NCBI GenBank assembly: GCA_036524675.1
Contig: DATDBU010000026.1
Span: 1-64,000, forward strand
DNA length: 64,000 bases
DNA from: DATDAW01 sp036524675
GTDB lineage: Bacteria > Verrucomicrobiota > Verrucomicrobiia > Chthoniobacterales > DASVRZ01
Direction of reading: 5' to 3'
The first letter of the stretch is position 1; each line of letters starts with the position of its first letter. The notes under the pieces were generated by a model. It was not told the origin of the DNA, ran no database searches, and saw nothing but the letters and a program-made list of their open reading frames with translations. This document shows positions 26,092 through 35,807 of this stretch, piece by piece. The translations under genes were made by a program, and so were the position numbers.

Positions 26092-26441
26092 CGCTTGCCT
26101 TGAGCTTGATTGGATCTTCGCAATCCGCCGCTTGGCCCTTCGCCTTCGAAGATCTCGCGAAAGTCAGTTCGGCCAAATCCAGCCCATACCAATTGCTCGG
26201 CCCGTCCTTCGCGGCGCCAGAACCCACCAGCTCTCCTGGCCGGTGCCGAGTATCATTTAGGGAAACGCTGATTAAATCTAACGAAGAGAGAATTGTCAGA
26301 ATTGTCCGCAGATTTCACCGATTTTCGCAGATTTTTGAAGGCCTGAATCGAGGATTTATGGCGATCCTAACGGGAATGTCCTCCGCGTCCCATAAGGCTT
26401 TCCGCAAAAGCGCCTCCGGCGATTAAAAGAAAGGGGTCTGG
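26092..26441. other. Stretch without a recognisable gene
   Basis: No convincing coding frame or repeat was seen between the DUF2071 gene and tRNA-Glu. Confidence 0.4.
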
Positions 26442-26514
26442 CGACCCTAACGGGATTCGAACCCGTGTTACCGCCGTGAAAGGGCGGTGTCCTAGGCCAC
26501 TGGACGATAGGGTC
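26442..26514 (-). tRNA. tRNA-Glu (anticodon TTC)
   Basis: The acceptor stem GACCCTA/TAGGGTC (26508-26514 with 26443-26449), the T-loop GGTTCGAATCC and an anticodon loop CCTTTCACG give a 73-base tRNA with anticodon TTC. CCA is not encoded. Confidence 0.95.
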
Positions 26515-26601
26515 TTTTCGTTGGAAAAGGGCCGCCAATATCGGAAGCCGTCTCCCGCTTTGCAAGCGGAAATTTCCGTAAAAAGTATTCGCCTTAAAAA
26601 G

Positions 26602-26683
26602 TGCCTGGGACAGGACTTGAACCTGCACTCCTTGCGGAACCAGATCCTAAGTCTGGCGCGTCTGCCAATTTCGCCACCCAGGC
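26602..26683 (-). tRNA. tRNA-Leu (anticodon TAG)
   Basis: The acceptor stem GCCTGGG/CCCAGGC, a D-arm TGGCGAAATTGGCAGACGC typical of Leu, anticodon loop ACTTAGGAT and a long variable arm (TTCCGCAAGGAGTG) identify a class II leucine tRNA. It lies upstream of tRNA-Glu on the same strand and may be cotranscribed with it. Confidence 0.95.
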
Positions 26684-26883
26684 CTTGGTAAGGCGAGTTC
26701 CGACAGTAATGGCTTGGTGAGGTTCCCGCAATTCGGTTTTCCTGGTTTTGTTGCGAACCCGGCCGGCAGCTCTCTGCGCACGCAAAAGCGGGCAGGGAAA
26801 ACGCCATCGATTTGCAGGTCTGTCACATCGCGTCTGGCATTTCAAAGAGGGCGGCGTACTTTCCCGACGCTTTGGAAATCTAT

Positions 26884-27675
26884 ATGTATCGCTCCGCAGC
26901 CGTTGCCACAACGTTCTCTCCGCGCTTCCTCGCCGTTCTGGCGGAGGCCGGGCGTGTGTCGTCCGTTTTTGGCGTGCCGCTACGGCTCATCCATGCCGGC
27001 GAACAAACTGAGGAAAAACAAAACCTGTTTTCTGAAGGGCTCGCGAACGTCGAGTTGCCGGCTGATACCGTGATCCATTGGGTAGAAGGCGATCCGGGAA
27101 CCGCAGTCCTCGGTGCGGTTCGGGAGCATGGTATTGACTTGTTGATTGCCGGGGCTGTGGACGCAGAGAGCGGTTACCGGCCATTTGCGAATGACCTCGC
27201 AAAGACGTTTTTAGGGCAGGCGCCCTCGGATTTGCTTCTTTTTTTGCGCCCCCAAATCGGTCCGAGCCCCGTCCGACGCCCGGTCGTGATCGTGGATTTT
27301 TCAGCGGCCTCGGCCGGGTTGTTGCGGGATGTGATGGAACTCGCCGCAAAGCGGAAATGTGAAAAGGTGTATGTCATTTCGATTTTGACCACCTTCGACG
27401 AGCACCGATTGCGTGCCGCTGGTGGCGCCCTCGACCTCGAAGAACGTCTGGACAAGTTTGTGATGAATGAAACGGAGCTCCAGGTGCCTGTGGAGACGGT
27501 GTGGATTCGGGGCAATACCGGCTTCGGCGCATGTGAATTCGTCCAGGGTATCGACGCAGACCTTTTGGCTGTCCCCACAGGAATGCCGGGCGGCTCGGAC
27601 CCTATTTTGAGCCGGTCAATGGATTGGCTGTTTCAGGTCATCCCGTGCAATCTTTGGGTGCGACGGGCACGGTAA
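26884..27675 (+). CDS. Universal stress protein-like, tandem domains
   Basis: This 263-residue protein has two Usp-like alpha/beta halves. The first ends HGIDLLIAGAVDAESGYRPF...SDLLLFLRPQ, the second DADLLAVPTGMPGGSDPILS. The nucleotide-binding GxxGxxG(S) motif is not evident, so ATP binding is doubtful. The ATG at 26884 starts the first beta strand; a GGAAA lies nearby upstream. Confidence 0.72.
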   Translation: MYRSAAVATTFSPRFLAVLAEAGRVSSVFGVPLRLIHAGEQTEEKQNLFSEGLANVELPADTVIHWVEGDPGTAVLGAVREHGIDLLIAGAVDAESGYRPFANDLAKTFLGQAPSDLLLFLRPQIGPSPVRRPVVIVDFSAASAGLLRDVMELAAKRKCEKVYVISILTTFDEHRLRAAGGALDLEERLDKFVMNETELQVPVETVWIRGNTGFGACEFVQGIDADLLAVPTGMPGGSDPILSRSMDWLFQVIPCNLWVRRAR

Positions 27676-27686
27676 CAAAGAGTTTT

Positions 27687-27764
27687 AAGTCTTAAGTTTG
27701 TAAGTCTTAAGAGAAACAGAGATCAATCGCAGCCTGCGTCTCAAAGCTTACAAACTTAAGACTT
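27687..27764. repeat. Perfect 18-bp inverted repeat at the end of the glycosylase gene
   Basis: AAGTCTTAAGTTTGTAAG (27687-27704) is exactly complementary to CTTACAAACTTAAGACTT (27747-27764), with further AAGTCTTAAG units outside and inside. The right arm contains the stop codon of the convergent uracil-DNA glycosylase gene. It could act as a two-way terminator hairpin and belongs to the same style of simple-sequence palindrome as those at 11.9 and 54.5 kb. Confidence 0.85.
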
Positions 27765-28367
27765 AAGACTTCTTTCCTTCCACGCCGGGTGATCGGCGAT
27801 CCGTTTCATGGCTTTGGTGAGTAAAGACTTTCCCGGTTCCATCCGGTGCCAGGGAGACGCGCCGGATGGGTGGGGCAGGGGAATCACATCGACGCCGTGG
27901 CCTTCATATTCGATGGAGAACTGACGTCCGATGGTCTCCGTGAGCGGTAGAGCCGGGAGAAATTGAGAGATCGCGAGCTTCCCGATGGGAATAATCAGCG
28001 CCGGCTTGAGCAAGTCGAACTCGCGCCGCAGCCATTGCTGGCATTCGGCAATCTCTTCCGCATCCGGCACGCGATCACCGCCAGTTTTGGTTTTTCCCGG
28101 AAAACATCGGCAAACTGCCGCCATATACACGGTTCGCCGGTATTCCTCCTCGGCGACTCCGCAAAATGTTTCGAACCAGCGAAAAAGTGTCTTGCCCGCC
28201 GTCCATGCAAATGGTTTTCCCGCGACCGGTTCTCGTGTTCCAGGCGCCTGACCCACCGAAACCACCCGGCTCCACACAGGGCCGCCGGATACGGCCGGAC
28301 GATGCATTTTTGGGCAGGCGGCGCATCGGCGTAGTTCGTGGACGAGTTTTTCAAGAGAATCGGGCAT
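27756..28367 (-). CDS. Uracil-DNA glycosylase, family 4-like
   Basis: This ~203-residue base-excision repair enzyme has the iron-sulfur cysteines (RRCAACPKM near the N-terminus; CRCFPG), motif A VGQAPGTREP and motif B LPHPSGASPWH. The start ATG 28367 puts the cluster region at the expected place; an upstream in-frame extension has no family similarity. The last codons and stop lie in the palindromic repeat, so the native C-terminus may have been replaced. Confidence 0.85.
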   Translation of the reverse strand: MPDSLEKLVHELRRCAACPKMHRPAVSGGPVWSRVVSVGQAPGTREPVAGKPFAWTAGKTLFRWFETFCGVAEEEYRRTVYMAAVCRCFPGKTKTGGDRVPDAEEIAECQQWLRREFDLLKPALIIPIGKLAISQFLPALPLTETIGRQFSIEYEGHGVDVIPLPHPSGASPWHRMEPGKSLLTKAMKRIADHPAWKERSLKS

Positions 28368-28492
28368 GATTTTTTCAGCGGAAAAAGGCAGACACTCTCC
28401 GTCGTCCGAGGCAAGTGTAAACGGCAAATCGGATTCCGTCGGTAGTTGTGTTTTGAACACCCCCGCGCAATTTTCTGTCTCAGCTTTGCCAT

Positions 28493-30061
28493 ATGCCATT
28501 TTCGCGTTTTACCTTGACGGCCTTCCTCGCAGCCAGCGTGTTTTCAATGCCCGTTCTGGCGCAAACATCGGCTGCTGAAGATCCGGCTGTTGTCTCCTCT
28601 GGTGGATCTAAAAAAACCAAGCCTGGTGAATTGGTGAAGCAGCTGAATGAGGCTTACATCAGCGTTTTTGATCGAGTCTCGCCATCAGTTGTCGTTATCG
28701 AAGTGGAAAAAGGAGGTAATAGTCCCCGTCAGGTCCGTTCCCCGTTTGATCTATTCCCGCCGAATCAGCGGCCTGATGGCAACGATGGGGATCCCTCACC
28801 TGACCAGGACTCCACTGAGAAAAGCGAAGGCTCCGGCATCATCTGTCGTCCCGACGGCTATATTTATACGAACGCGCATGTCGTCTCGGGCGACGGAAAA
28901 ATCACCGTTTCGCTGAAAGACGGGCGCAAATTTCCGGCCAAAGTCATCGGCGCAGATACCCTATCCGACGTGGCCGTGATTAAAATCAACGCCAAAGATC
29001 TGCCGGCTGCGGAGTTCGCCGACAGCGACCAGGTGCGGGTGGGACAGATAGCGTGTGTGATAGGAGCGCCGTTTAATTTCGTATATTCATTCACTACGGG
29101 GGTCGTTAGTGCCAAGGGGCGGAGTAAACTCTTCGACAATCGGTGGAGCGGTCAGTTTGAGGATTTCATCCAGACCGATGCGTCGATCAATCCTGGCAAC
29201 AGCGGTGGTCCACTTCTCGATATAGAGGGCCGGGTGATAGGCATGAATACGCTGATTCAAGGTTTCAATCGCGGCCTTGGTTTTTCCATTTCTGCGAATT
29301 TGCTTCGCAAAATTGGAGAAAAGTTGATTGCTGACGGCAAAATCGTGCGGCCGTGGATAGGGCTTAGCATATCTTCTGTTAGCGAGGATCCCGAGAACGC
29401 GCAGCTTTTTAACCATATAAAAACGGGTGTCGTCGTGCGCGGAATCCAGCCTGGAACACCTGCTTATCGCAGCGAATTGCGTCCTGCAGATGTTATCCAG
29501 AAAGTGGATGGAGTCGTTGTCGAGGGACCCTCCGATTTGCAATCGGAAGTTCAGAAGAAGAAGGTTGGCCAGACGTTGCAGCTAGGTGTCTGGCGTGAAG
29601 GAAAACAGCTTACCATTCCTGTCGCGACAGCGGAGCTTCCTAACTCCATGGCCTTGGCGGAAGAGGATGACTCGCGACGCGTTCCTCCGGATGACATGCC
29701 TTTGCCGCAGGAACCGTATCAGCCGGAGGATGACAAACAGCCGTCCGTGCCACCTTCCGGAAAGGCTTTAGGTTTTGAAAATCTAGGTATGCAGATCCAG
29801 ACTCTGACTCCCGAACTAGCCGAGGCGCAAAAGACGCGATCGAAATCGGGTGTAATTGTAACGGAAATCGCACCGGGAAGTCCCGCGGAGCTTGCGGGAT
29901 TAAAAGTTGGAGACATAATTACCGAGATGAATGCACAACCGGTGACGGACGCCCGGCTTTTTATGGAGCGCATAAAATCCCGGGATACGGCACGCGGCGT
30001 GCTGTTATTTGTGGAACGGGGCGCTGACAGTCAATACCTGGTTTTAAAAGAAAACCGGTAA
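28493..30061 (+). CDS. HtrA/DegP-type periplasmic serine protease
   Basis: A signal peptide (MPFSRFTLTAFLAASVFSMP ... LAQ) leads a trypsin-like domain with triad His in TNAHVV, Asp in LSDVAVIK and Ser in GNSGGPLL. Two PDZ domains follow (about residues 285-375 and 415-510), separated by a Pro/Asp-rich linker. The 522 residues fit DegP/MucD. It performs quality control of envelope proteins. It is divergent from the glycosylase gene. Confidence 0.95.
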   Translation: MPFSRFTLTAFLAASVFSMPVLAQTSAAEDPAVVSSGGSKKTKPGELVKQLNEAYISVFDRVSPSVVVIEVEKGGNSPRQVRSPFDLFPPNQRPDGNDGDPSPDQDSTEKSEGSGIICRPDGYIYTNAHVVSGDGKITVSLKDGRKFPAKVIGADTLSDVAVIKINAKDLPAAEFADSDQVRVGQIACVIGAPFNFVYSFTTGVVSAKGRSKLFDNRWSGQFEDFIQTDASINPGNSGGPLLDIEGRVIGMNTLIQGFNRGLGFSISANLLRKIGEKLIADGKIVRPWIGLSISSVSEDPENAQLFNHIKTGVVVRGIQPGTPAYRSELRPADVIQKVDGVVVEGPSDLQSEVQKKKVGQTLQLGVWREGKQLTIPVATAELPNSMALAEEDDSRRVPPDDMPLPQEPYQPEDDKQPSVPPSGKALGFENLGMQIQTLTPELAEAQKTRSKSGVIVTEIAPGSPAELAGLKVGDIITEMNAQPVTDARLFMERIKSRDTARGVLLFVERGADSQYLVLKENR

Positions 30062-30158
30062 ACTCGTCGGTCGCGGCGATTGTATTGAGACAAAGGAAAA
30101 AGAACCCCCCAAAGTCAGTGTTCACGAGCCCCAAGTAATTACAAGGCAACCCACTAAA

Positions 30159-30812
30159 ATGACCAGTAACTTGAACCAGAAACTCATACAACAAATCGGG
30201 CGCAGTCAGCGCATCAGTATATTGAACCTTCTCAAGCGTAGTCAGGGACGCCCAGTGGCCGAGATGGCTGGCAAGCTGGGAATGAGCTATATGGGCGTCA
30301 AACAGCACTGTTTGCAGCTGCACCGCGAAGGCTATCTCGACACAACCCGGGCTCCCAATCCGGAAGGCCGTCTCGGCCGTCCCGAGATGTGGTATTTCCT
30401 GACTCCGAAATCTCACGAACTGTTTCCGCAAACGAGCAACACCATTACGCTTGAGCTGCTTGGCTCCGCGGAATCTCTCTACGGCGCGACGGCTTCGGAA
30501 AAGCTTCTCTACAGGCTTTTTCAAACGTTAGCGGCGAATTACGAGGAAAAAGTTAAAGGTGAATCCGTGGCAGCCCGAGCGAAATCATTTGCAAAAATCC
30601 GGGATGCAGAAGGCTACATGAGCGAAGGGAACGGCTCCGGAGCCAAAGCAAAGATCGTTGAATATCACTCCCCGTTGCTGGATTTGCTGAAGGACTACCC
30701 CGTGATCGAACGTCTCGAAGAGGAACTTGTGTCGAAGGTTCTCAAGGTGCCTGTGAAACGAACCGCGGAGCGTAACGCCGGCCAGTACAAGGCCACCTTC
30801 GAAGTCGCGTAA
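30159..30812 (+). CDS. Winged-helix regulator, SufR/ArsR-like
   Basis: This 217-residue protein has an N-terminal winged helix (ISILNLLKRSQGRPVAEMAG ... MSYMGVKQHCLQLHREGYL) and a C-terminal domain that resembles SufR-type regulators in layout (RPEMWYFLTPKSHELFPQ, then IVEYHSPLLDLLKDYPVI ...). The Fe-S ligand cysteines of SufR are not present, apart from a Cys in the recognition helix, so metal sensing is doubtful. Target genes are unknown. Confidence 0.75.
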   Translation: MTSNLNQKLIQQIGRSQRISILNLLKRSQGRPVAEMAGKLGMSYMGVKQHCLQLHREGYLDTTRAPNPEGRLGRPEMWYFLTPKSHELFPQTSNTITLELLGSAESLYGATASEKLLYRLFQTLAANYEEKVKGESVAARAKSFAKIRDAEGYMSEGNGSGAKAKIVEYHSPLLDLLKDYPVIERLEEELVSKVLKVPVKRTAERNAGQYKATFEVA

Positions 30813-31204
30813 ACGTTATAAGAACCTTCGTAAGTGGACTGGATCTGTAATCCGTGTCGAATGTTTTCCTGAACGATCTTGCTCGAATCGGCCTGCGGCG
30901 CGAAAAACGATTAGATCTGTCATGTTCGGATCTGGCGGATCGACGTAAACATTCTCCGAGGAAAAAGGACAATCAGGAAAATGGAATCCGCACGCGAGCA
31001 TCCGGCAGCATCCGCAACATCCGAGAGTATGTAAGTTTTTAATCCACGGCCGTAGTTTCCGTCGAAACGATCGATCATTTCGATTGCGTAACGGTTTCCG
31101 GGAAAATGCCGGGCACGAAAATCGCAGGCGCGTTCGTGGCGGCTGACCGTGGAGGCTGACGTCCGACGCAGAATCCCAATGCTCTGCGCCGGTGCGCTAC
31201 CATC
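30813..31204. other. Stretch without a recognisable gene
   Basis: No coding frame is supported in these 392 bases between the regulator and the acyltransferase gene. The segment is AT-richer than its flanks around 30900-31060, so it may hold the promoter of the downstream operon. Confidence 0.4.
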
Positions 31205-32401
31205 ATGAATCATCTCTGGTATCGCTGTTGGCACTGGCTCTGCGCGCGAATCTACTTCGAGCGGATCACTGTATTGCATCTAAAGCGTCGGTCAGAGCGT
31301 GGCCCGGTGCTGTATGTCGCCTTACACCGGAACGGCGCCGTTGACGGGTTTATCTATCGCCTAGTCGTTCCTGAGGGCGTTTTTCTTATCTCGACCCAGT
31401 TGCGCCGAAGCTTTTTCGCACGCCTATTCTTCTCCGGTATCGCCATCGCGCGAAAGAGGGATGAAGAGGACCGCGGTCAGAACGACGCGGCATTGCGCCA
31501 GTGCGCTGAACTGCTTGCGTCAGGGGGCGAACTAATTGTTTTCCCGGAGGGCACTAGCTCGCTTGGCCCGCGTCATCTGCCCTTCAAGGGTGGTGCTGCG
31601 AGCCTTGCGCTGGATACCTTGGGGCGAGGCGTGTCACTTCAAATCGTGCCACTTGGCATCCATTACGAACGCGCCTGGGCTTTCCGGAGCAAAGTCGAGG
31701 TCGTCGTGGGTGAACCGATTTCCACAGAGTTACCTGCCAACTTGAGCGAACTGAGCCGCCTCAGGGAAATGAAACGACGCATTACCGTCGCCCTGGAGTC
31801 AGTCGGAACAAACTTCCCATCGGCCGAGGTGCAGGAGACGGCCGAACAGCTCGCCTACGCTGCGACCCTCGGCACGCCGCGCCGCTATTTTACGTCGCTT
31901 AAGGCGCTTGAAGTTGGTGTGCCAGAACCGTTGCTGGCCCGCTGGAATGAATTGGCCGGTAGACTTGCAACGCGCCGCGCGCTGCTACACCAAGGTGTAC
32001 CGCTGTTTCCGGTCGGGACCTGGCTGCACTGTCCCTTGTTATTATTTGTGCTTGGGCCGGTGGTTCTGGCGGGAGCTTTGGTCAATCTTCCGCCGATGCT
32101 CGCGGGTTGGGCGGCGGGGCGCAGGTTTGCGGATGAACTGAACGTCGTTGCGCTCTGGCGGATTCTTGTTGGGTTGCCGCTGTTTGTAATCTGGTTTGGT
32201 GTCGTCACCATGGTGCTCGGCCTCGCCGCGAGTTGGTGGTGGGCGCTCGGTTACACGCTTTTGACACTCGTGGCCTTGAAATCGCTTCATCGCGTCAAGA
32301 AGCTCGCCGTTGGAGTCTGGAATGGGCTGGCGAACCGGTCTCTGGCCAGCCGCGCGCATGAATTTCACCGGTTGCTCCTGGAAACTCTGCCTTCCGCATG
32401 A
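31205..32401 (+). CDS. PlsC-type glycerophosphate acyltransferase with membrane domain
   Basis: The acyltransferase domain (residues 1-200) has an HX5D catalytic motif (LHRNGAVDG), as in eukaryotic-type glycerol-3-phosphate acyltransferases, instead of HX4D, and the phosphate-binding FPEGTSSLGPR. The C-terminal half has about three membrane helices (LLLFVLGPVVLAGALVNLPP; ILVGLPLFVIWFGVVTMVLG and the next). It overlaps the PAP2 gene by ATGA and so heads a three-gene operon. The acyl acceptor is unknown. Confidence 0.85.
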   Translation: MNHLWYRCWHWLCARIYFERITVLHLKRRSERGPVLYVALHRNGAVDGFIYRLVVPEGVFLISTQLRRSFFARLFFSGIAIARKRDEEDRGQNDAALRQCAELLASGGELIVFPEGTSSLGPRHLPFKGGAASLALDTLGRGVSLQIVPLGIHYERAWAFRSKVEVVVGEPISTELPANLSELSRLREMKRRITVALESVGTNFPSAEVQETAEQLAYAATLGTPRRYFTSLKALEVGVPEPLLARWNELAGRLATRRALLHQGVPLFPVGTWLHCPLLLFVLGPVVLAGALVNLPPMLAGWAAGRRFADELNVVALWRILVGLPLFVIWFGVVTMVLGLAASWWWALGYTLLTLVALKSLHRVKKLAVGVWNGLANRSLASRAHEFHRLLLETLPSA

Positions 32402-33297
32402 ACGGGTTTCGAATAGCCAAGCTCCTGCCTCACGAATGGTTCTTCGGGGCATTCTTGCTGGTTCAGTGGGTACGGCTCGTGATGGCGGTCGGTCCACTGG
32501 ATCGCGATACGTTGCTCTATTTCGTTCTCTTGTGGGTAAACATTCTGTCCGTTACGTGGTGCCGGCGGCACGAGACGAATCTGCGCTGGCAACTGCGGCT
32601 GTGGTTCTATCCAGTGGCGATGAACGCAGTGTTCTTCACGATGAATTCCGCCGTCCTGAAAGTCACGCCGCACAAACGCGATGACGTGCTGGCGTCCCTG
32701 GACTACGCACTGTTTGGCATGACATTGAGCGCTCGGATGCAGCCGATTGCGACGCCGGTGCTCACCGAGTTTCTCAGCTTCTGCTACGTGTTGTTCTTTC
32801 CTTACTTGCTGTTCAGTTGGGTTTACTACGCACGGCGCGGGCTGCCGCTGCTGCGCAAGCTGATGGCCGGCTTGTTCACGATCTACGGCCTCGGCTTCCT
32901 CGGCTACTCGCTTGTGCCTGCGGGCGGACCGTACCTTGCGTTGCCGGAGGAATTCACCATACCGCTCACAGGTTGGGCGATCACGAAGCTTAACGCCTTT
33001 GTCGTCACGCAGGGTAGCAACGGCGTGGATGTTTTCCCAAGCATGCACTGCGCCATCTCCTGCTTCCTACTGTTCTTCGACCGCCAACACACACGCTGGC
33101 GGTATTGGCTTTACCTCGCGCCGTGCGTTGGCCTTTGGCTCGCGACGATCTACTTGCGCTACCACTACTTCGTGGATGTTGTCGTCGGTTTTGCGCTCGC
33201 GGCTTTCGGGCTGTGGATCGCAAACCGAGGAGGAAACGGGGCGGCGAAATCTCGCGAGAACCAACCTGCAACCCTTCAATCTGTGACTGAATTATGA
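32398..33297 (+). CDS. PAP2-family membrane phosphatase / phosphotransferase
   Basis: This 299-residue integral membrane protein has the PAP2 motifs FPSMHCAI (C2) and RYHYFVDVVVG (C3); C1 is weak. The layout with PSMH and HYFVD is close to the inositol-phosphorylceramide synthase/AUR1-like subgroup, which transfers lipid phosphoryl head groups. It overlaps both neighbours by four bases. A role in making or removing a phosphorylated lipid head group is inferred. Confidence 0.85.
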   Translation: MNGFRIAKLLPHEWFFGAFLLVQWVRLVMAVGPLDRDTLLYFVLLWVNILSVTWCRRHETNLRWQLRLWFYPVAMNAVFFTMNSAVLKVTPHKRDDVLASLDYALFGMTLSARMQPIATPVLTEFLSFCYVLFFPYLLFSWVYYARRGLPLLRKLMAGLFTIYGLGFLGYSLVPAGGPYLALPEEFTIPLTGWAITKLNAFVVTQGSNGVDVFPSMHCAISCFLLFFDRQHTRWRYWLYLAPCVGLWLATIYLRYHYFVDVVVGFALAAFGLWIANRGGNGAAKSRENQPATLQSVTEL

Positions 33298-35807
33298 CGC
33301 ATACCCTGTGCTTTAATGAGCCTCTCGCCACGCGGCTCGAATTGGTCGGCGGCAAAGGCGCCAACCTCTCGCTCCTCACACAGCGCGGCTTTTCCGTCCC
33401 ACGCGGTTTCATCGTCAACGCTCTGGTTTATCGCGAGTTCATCGCAGGTGCGGGCGAACTAATGCGCGATATCAATGCGTTGCCGTTTCATGATGCAGCG
33501 GCGCTTCGAGCGGCCAGCGATGCGCTGCGCGCGGAGCTCTCGCGGTTGCCACTCCCGCAACCCGTCGCGGATGAAATCGAGGAACAGCTATGCCAGTTTT
33601 CCGACGGCGCAGCGTTTTCAGTGCGCTCGTCCTCAACCATGGAAGATCTCGCGAGTGCTGCGTTTGCCGGTCAGCACGAAACGTTCTTGAACGTCGTGAG
33701 TTTTGCGGACGTGCTGCAGTGCGTGCGCGCATGTTTCGTTTCGCTGTGGGCCGACCGGGCGATCGCGTATCGGCACCAGCAGGGCTTCGATCACGCCCAA
33801 GCCGCGATGGCCGTCGTCGTGCAACAAATGGTGCAGAGCGAATCGGCGGGTGTCGGTTTTAGCATCAATCCGGTTAACGGCGAACTGGGCGAGATGGTCA
33901 TCAATGCTAACTTCGGTCTTGGCGAATCCGTTGTCAGCGGTGAAGGGGAGGTGGACCAATGGATTCTCGACAAGTCTACCCGCGCCCTGCTCTCCGCGAA
34001 CATCGCCACCAAGTCGCGCAAGGTTGTTAGCGACGCCGCGGGCACGCGCGAAGTTCACATGACCGGTGCCGAGTCGGCGAAGCCCAGCCTGAGCGAGACG
34101 CAGTTGGCGCGACTTGCGGATTTGCTGGCGAGGGTCGAAGCGAGCTATGCCTTTCCGCAGGACATAGAGTGGGCATTTTCGGCCGACAATCTCTGGCTGC
34201 TGCAATCGAGGCCCATCACCACGATTCCGCCGCGCTGGACCCGCGATGAGTCCGCCGAGCGTTTCCCGAATGTCATCACACCGCTGACGTGGGATTTCGT
34301 CGAGGTTGGCTTTCACCTCTCGCTGAATCATTCGTTTGGTCTTCTCGGCTTTCCCAATTTTTCGGGCAAATGGTTCGCGATGTTCGGGCACTACATTTAC
34401 GGCAACCAGAATGCGGTCGAGCTTTACGCCCGCCGCGCACCCTTCGTCGTGCATTCGCTGGACGAGTTGCGCGCGGCCATCCCGGGATTGCGCCAGCAAT
34501 TCGGGTGGGTGCAGGAGCTGCCGGTTGCATGGATGCGCGATCTCGACCATTACCTCGTCACGCTGGGTCGGTTCCAGGCCGAACCGCTCGAAGTCAAAAC
34601 TCCGTTGGAGATCTGGCGGCACGTCCTCGTAGTGAACGAGCACGGCGCCCAGTATTTCCTGCCGAACATCGCCATCTCGATCGCGCATGGCACAATCTAC
34701 CGGCTCTTGCATAGCTTGCTGAAACTTGCCATCGGTCCGGCGGAGGCCGATACCTTGTTCGATCACTTGATGGCCTGGTGTGAAACCAAAACGGGGCAGA
34801 TCAACAAGGAGTTGTTTGAGTTGGCACGTCTTGCCAGACAGCACGCGGTGCTGGCGCAGCAGATTTGTGAATCGGATTCGCGGGAATTGATGGAGCGCGA
34901 CGCGCTTTCAGCATTTCCCGAGTTCCACGCGCGGCTCCATCGGTTTCTCCGCGATCACGGGCATCGCGAGGTGGATTTTGACGCCTACGCGGCGACGTGG
35001 ATCGACGCACCATGGATCGTGCTTGATAACCTCCGGCTCATTTTACAGACGCCGATGGACTACACACCAGCGGAGAAGGAGCGGGAATTGAAGGTGCGTG
35101 CGCAGCAGGCCGAAGTGGCCCTTTTCGCGAAGCTGCCGGCCGACTTGCATTTCTTTTTCCACGAGTTGCTCCGGCTGGCGCGTGCTTACACCAGCCTGGA
35201 CGATCTGGAGCACTATCAGACGACACGCCTGACACCGGTGCTGCGGCGCGGTTTGCGAGCGTTGGGTGAGCGGCTGGTGCAGTGTGGCGTGCTGTTCGAG
35301 CCGATGGATGTTTTCTTCGCGAACCAGTCGCAGCTGGAATACGTGTTGACTACGGATACGCCGGCGGCGTGGCAGGAATTCGCCGCGCAAGTGCAGCAAC
35401 AAAAGGTAGCTTACTTCGCCGACAGAACACGCGAGCCGGAATGGATCCTCGGGCAACGCGAACCTGCGGAAGCAACCGGGATGGGCGATGTGTTGACCGG
35501 ACTGGCGGGCAGTCCCGGCATGGCCGAGGGCCCGGTCTTTTTCGTGCTGACGCCGGAGGACTTCGCGAAATTTCCCAAAGGCGCGGTGCTAGTGGCGCGC
35601 ACGACGAACCCCACCTGGACGCCGCTGTTTTACAGCGCGGCAGCGGTCGTGACCGAAAGCGGCGGGCCGTTGTCTCACGGAGCAGTCACCGCTCGGGAGA
35701 TGCGAATTCCCGCGGTAATGTCAGTGAAAGAATCGCTCACACGCCTGCAAAATGGCCAGCGTGTGCGCGTGGATGGTACGGCAGGTCGAATCGAGCTGCT
35801 TATCTGA
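33294..35807 (+). CDS. PEP-synthase/rifampin-phosphotransferase-like enzyme
   Basis: This 837-residue protein has an ATP-grasp PPDK_N domain (GGKGANLSLL; FSVRSSSTMEDLASAAFAGQ; WLLQSRPIT at ~310), a ~400-residue middle domain, and a C-terminal swivelling phosphohistidine domain (TESGGPLSHGAVTAREMRIP) with the catalytic His. It ends there, without the PEP-binding TIM barrel of true PEP synthase. This three-part order and length match rifampin phosphotransferases (Rph), which phosphorylate a substrate held by the middle domain. The substrate is unknown; the two lipid enzymes upstream suggest a lipid alcohol or head group. Confidence 0.85.
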   Translation: MTHTLCFNEPLATRLELVGGKGANLSLLTQRGFSVPRGFIVNALVYREFIAGAGELMRDINALPFHDAAALRAASDALRAELSRLPLPQPVADEIEEQLCQFSDGAAFSVRSSSTMEDLASAAFAGQHETFLNVVSFADVLQCVRACFVSLWADRAIAYRHQQGFDHAQAAMAVVVQQMVQSESAGVGFSINPVNGELGEMVINANFGLGESVVSGEGEVDQWILDKSTRALLSANIATKSRKVVSDAAGTREVHMTGAESAKPSLSETQLARLADLLARVEASYAFPQDIEWAFSADNLWLLQSRPITTIPPRWTRDESAERFPNVITPLTWDFVEVGFHLSLNHSFGLLGFPNFSGKWFAMFGHYIYGNQNAVELYARRAPFVVHSLDELRAAIPGLRQQFGWVQELPVAWMRDLDHYLVTLGRFQAEPLEVKTPLEIWRHVLVVNEHGAQYFLPNIAISIAHGTIYRLLHSLLKLAIGPAEADTLFDHLMAWCETKTGQINKELFELARLARQHAVLAQQICESDSRELMERDALSAFPEFHARLHRFLRDHGHREVDFDAYAATWIDAPWIVLDNLRLILQTPMDYTPAEKERELKVRAQQAEVALFAKLPADLHFFFHELLRLARAYTSLDDLEHYQTTRLTPVLRRGLRALGERLVQCGVLFEPMDVFFANQSQLEYVLTTDTPAAWQEFAAQVQQQKVAYFADRTREPEWILGQREPAEATGMGDVLTGLAGSPGMAEGPVFFVLTPEDFAKFPKGAVLVARTTNPTWTPLFYSAAAVVTESGGPLSHGAVTAREMRIPAVMSVKESLTRLQNGQRVRVDGTAGRIELLI

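Noticed and set aside
27756..28499. Longer start for the uracil-DNA glycosylase (to 28499)
   Set aside because: The extra N-terminal ~44 residues show no family similarity and would overlap the divergent htrA gene start.
33633..34844. 403-codon minus-strand frame
   Set aside because: It is antisense to the phosphotransferase gene, whose domains are clear.
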